Origin: Virgisporangium ochraceum
Lineage (GTDB): Bacteria; Actinomycetota; Actinomycetes; Mycobacteriales; Micromonosporaceae
Length of the DNA: 43,270 nucleotides
NCBI RefSeq assembly: GCF_016863655.1
Contig: NZ_BOPH01000012.1
Span: 1 to 43,270 of the forward strand
Reading direction: 5' to 3'
The notes under the pieces are model-generated. The model saw only the letters and a program-made list of their open reading frames with translations, was not told the origin of the DNA and ran no database searches. The translations under genes and the position numbers were made by a program. Positions 42,682 through 43,270 of this stretch are shown here, piece after piece (positions within the stretch are counted from its first letter, which is position 1; every line of letters starts with the position of its first letter).

Positions 42682-42942
42682 TCAAGTGCCGTCGGCGATG
42701 GCTTGCGCGTGGCCGATCGCCTCGGTGGCGACGTCGTTGGCGGCAGCGATCTGCTGGGTGAGTTTGTCGATGGTGTCTTTGACGACGTTGTAGCCGGCCA
42801 CCGTGGCTCCGCCCCCTGCGGCTACGGCATGGCCGAGGCCTTCGTTGGCGGCATTCAGCGCGGCGCCGGCCGCGTTGGTGGCGTCGTCGAGCTCGTCGAC
42901 GGCTGATTGGAGTGCGGTGATGACCTCATCGATGGATGACAC
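42682..42942 (-). CDS. Small helical protein of ESX-like size
   Basis: 86 aa from GTG 42942, with a strong GGGGAGGA ribosome site. It is almost wholly helical and Ala-rich: VSSIDEVITALQSAVDELDDATNAAG, then a Gly-rich centre and DTIDKLTQQIAAANDVATEAIGHAQ. The size and two-helix plan resemble WXG100/ESX substrates, but no WXG turn is present, so I do not assign it. It heads a cassette of three reading frames. Confidence 0.7.
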   Translation of the reverse strand: MSSIDEVITALQSAVDELDDATNAAGAALNAANEGLGHAVAAGGGATVAGYNVVKDTIDKLTQQIAAANDVATEAIGHAQAIADGT

Positions 42943-43270
42943 AGTTCCTCCCCTGGCCGGCGGGACTCTCGTGGCTGCCCCGTACCCCTACGCCGGTTGA
43001 CCCTGCCCGCGGCTCCTGGCTGCGGCTTCGATCGCCATGGCCCGCGTTCCGCGTCATGTGCCGACATGCACCGCAGCGTCTCCCTACGTGACCTGGGCGG
43101 CGTCAACCTCGCAGAACTTTATCGGACAGCTATCCGTCGGGCAGGTCATGACCTGGCGGTTCTTCGTCGCCGCCATTCTGCTGTCAGCCGGTCATGCGAG
43201 AGCGAGCAACCAGTAGTGCTTGTCAGGTTCGTGGACCGGTCGCGCCACTCGCGGTCGCGCCGTTGTCGAG
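42943..43270. other. Window end, no certain gene
   Basis: About 330 bases. A plus-strand frame from ATG 43066 stays open to the window edge (begins MHRSVSLRDLGGVNLAELYR) and could be the start of a truncated gene, but it has no ribosome binding site and I do not recognise it. The promoter of the minus-strand cassette should also lie here. Confidence 0.4.

Noticed and set aside
41523..43270. Integrated element at tRNA-Lys
   Set aside because: No integrase, no excision gene and no repeated tRNA 3' end were found in the part visible.

Overview
The window is very GC-rich with strong G/C third-codon bias. It carries typical actinomycete families: YtrA- and UTRA-type GntR regulators, DUF397 and a DUF5753 remnant, DUF6510, YcnI, a sulfite-oxidase-like protein with a flavin reductase, and secreted S1 proteases with lectin-like repeats. 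Many genes have a TANNNT box 6 to 8 bases before the start codon and so look leaderless. I read it as a chromosomal segment of a filamentous actinomycete (Micromonosporaceae or Pseudonocardiales type). The genus is inference. No phage, insertion sequence, CRISPR array, rRNA or plasmid genes were seen.

Layout. 1-5060: an AraC regulator divergent from DUF2000 and PhzF-like genes, a secreted GH128-like glycosidase, a convergent membrane protein and a small zinc-ribbon protein. 5062-5797: a gene-free stretch rich in inverted repeats. 5798-11310: an ABC exporter half-transporter, a tightly overlapping operon (sulfite-oxidase-like enzyme, flavin reductase, DUF6510), a secreted M28 aminopeptidase behind a large hairpin, and a conserved small protein. 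11338-15344: DUF397, a 92-aa protein, an RmlB-like dehydratase and its GntR/UTRA regulator on the minus strand; a YcnI copper-binding protein and an APH-type kinase on the plus strand. 15345-19414: an ABC permease/ATPase/YtrA-type regulator operon, a sulfotransferase and a divergent spermidine-synthase-like protein. 19480-20449: two decayed loci (DUF397 joined to a DUF5753 fragment; a frameshifted DUF6232-like gene). 20694-24534: a BtuF-like protein and kdpDE without kdpFABC. 24673-28518: two paralogous secreted trypsin-like proteases with five C-terminal repeats each. 28904-32619: a large MalT-like AAA ATPase and a DUF2510-like protein. 32625-40451: a five-gene, translationally coupled operon (small monooxygenase-fold protein, two ABC ATPases, two approximately 1000-aa FtsX-like permeases). 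40535-43270: a SMI1/KNR4-like protein, a glutaredoxin-like protein, tRNA-Lys(UUU) and a minus-strand cassette of small proteins split by an in-frame stop.

The most unusual signals are: the coupled double-permease ABC operon, whose second ATPase has a degenerate signature motif and an AbrB-like tail; the terminal cassette in which one open frame is cut by a single TGA; a divergent promoter pair whose two -10 boxes overlap in a 22-base gap; a hairpin that would bury the aminopeptidase ribosome binding site; and an 11-bp interrupted palindrome, TCCANNNTGGA, found six times where roughly 0.3 would be expected from base composition, sometimes at the cost of rare codons.
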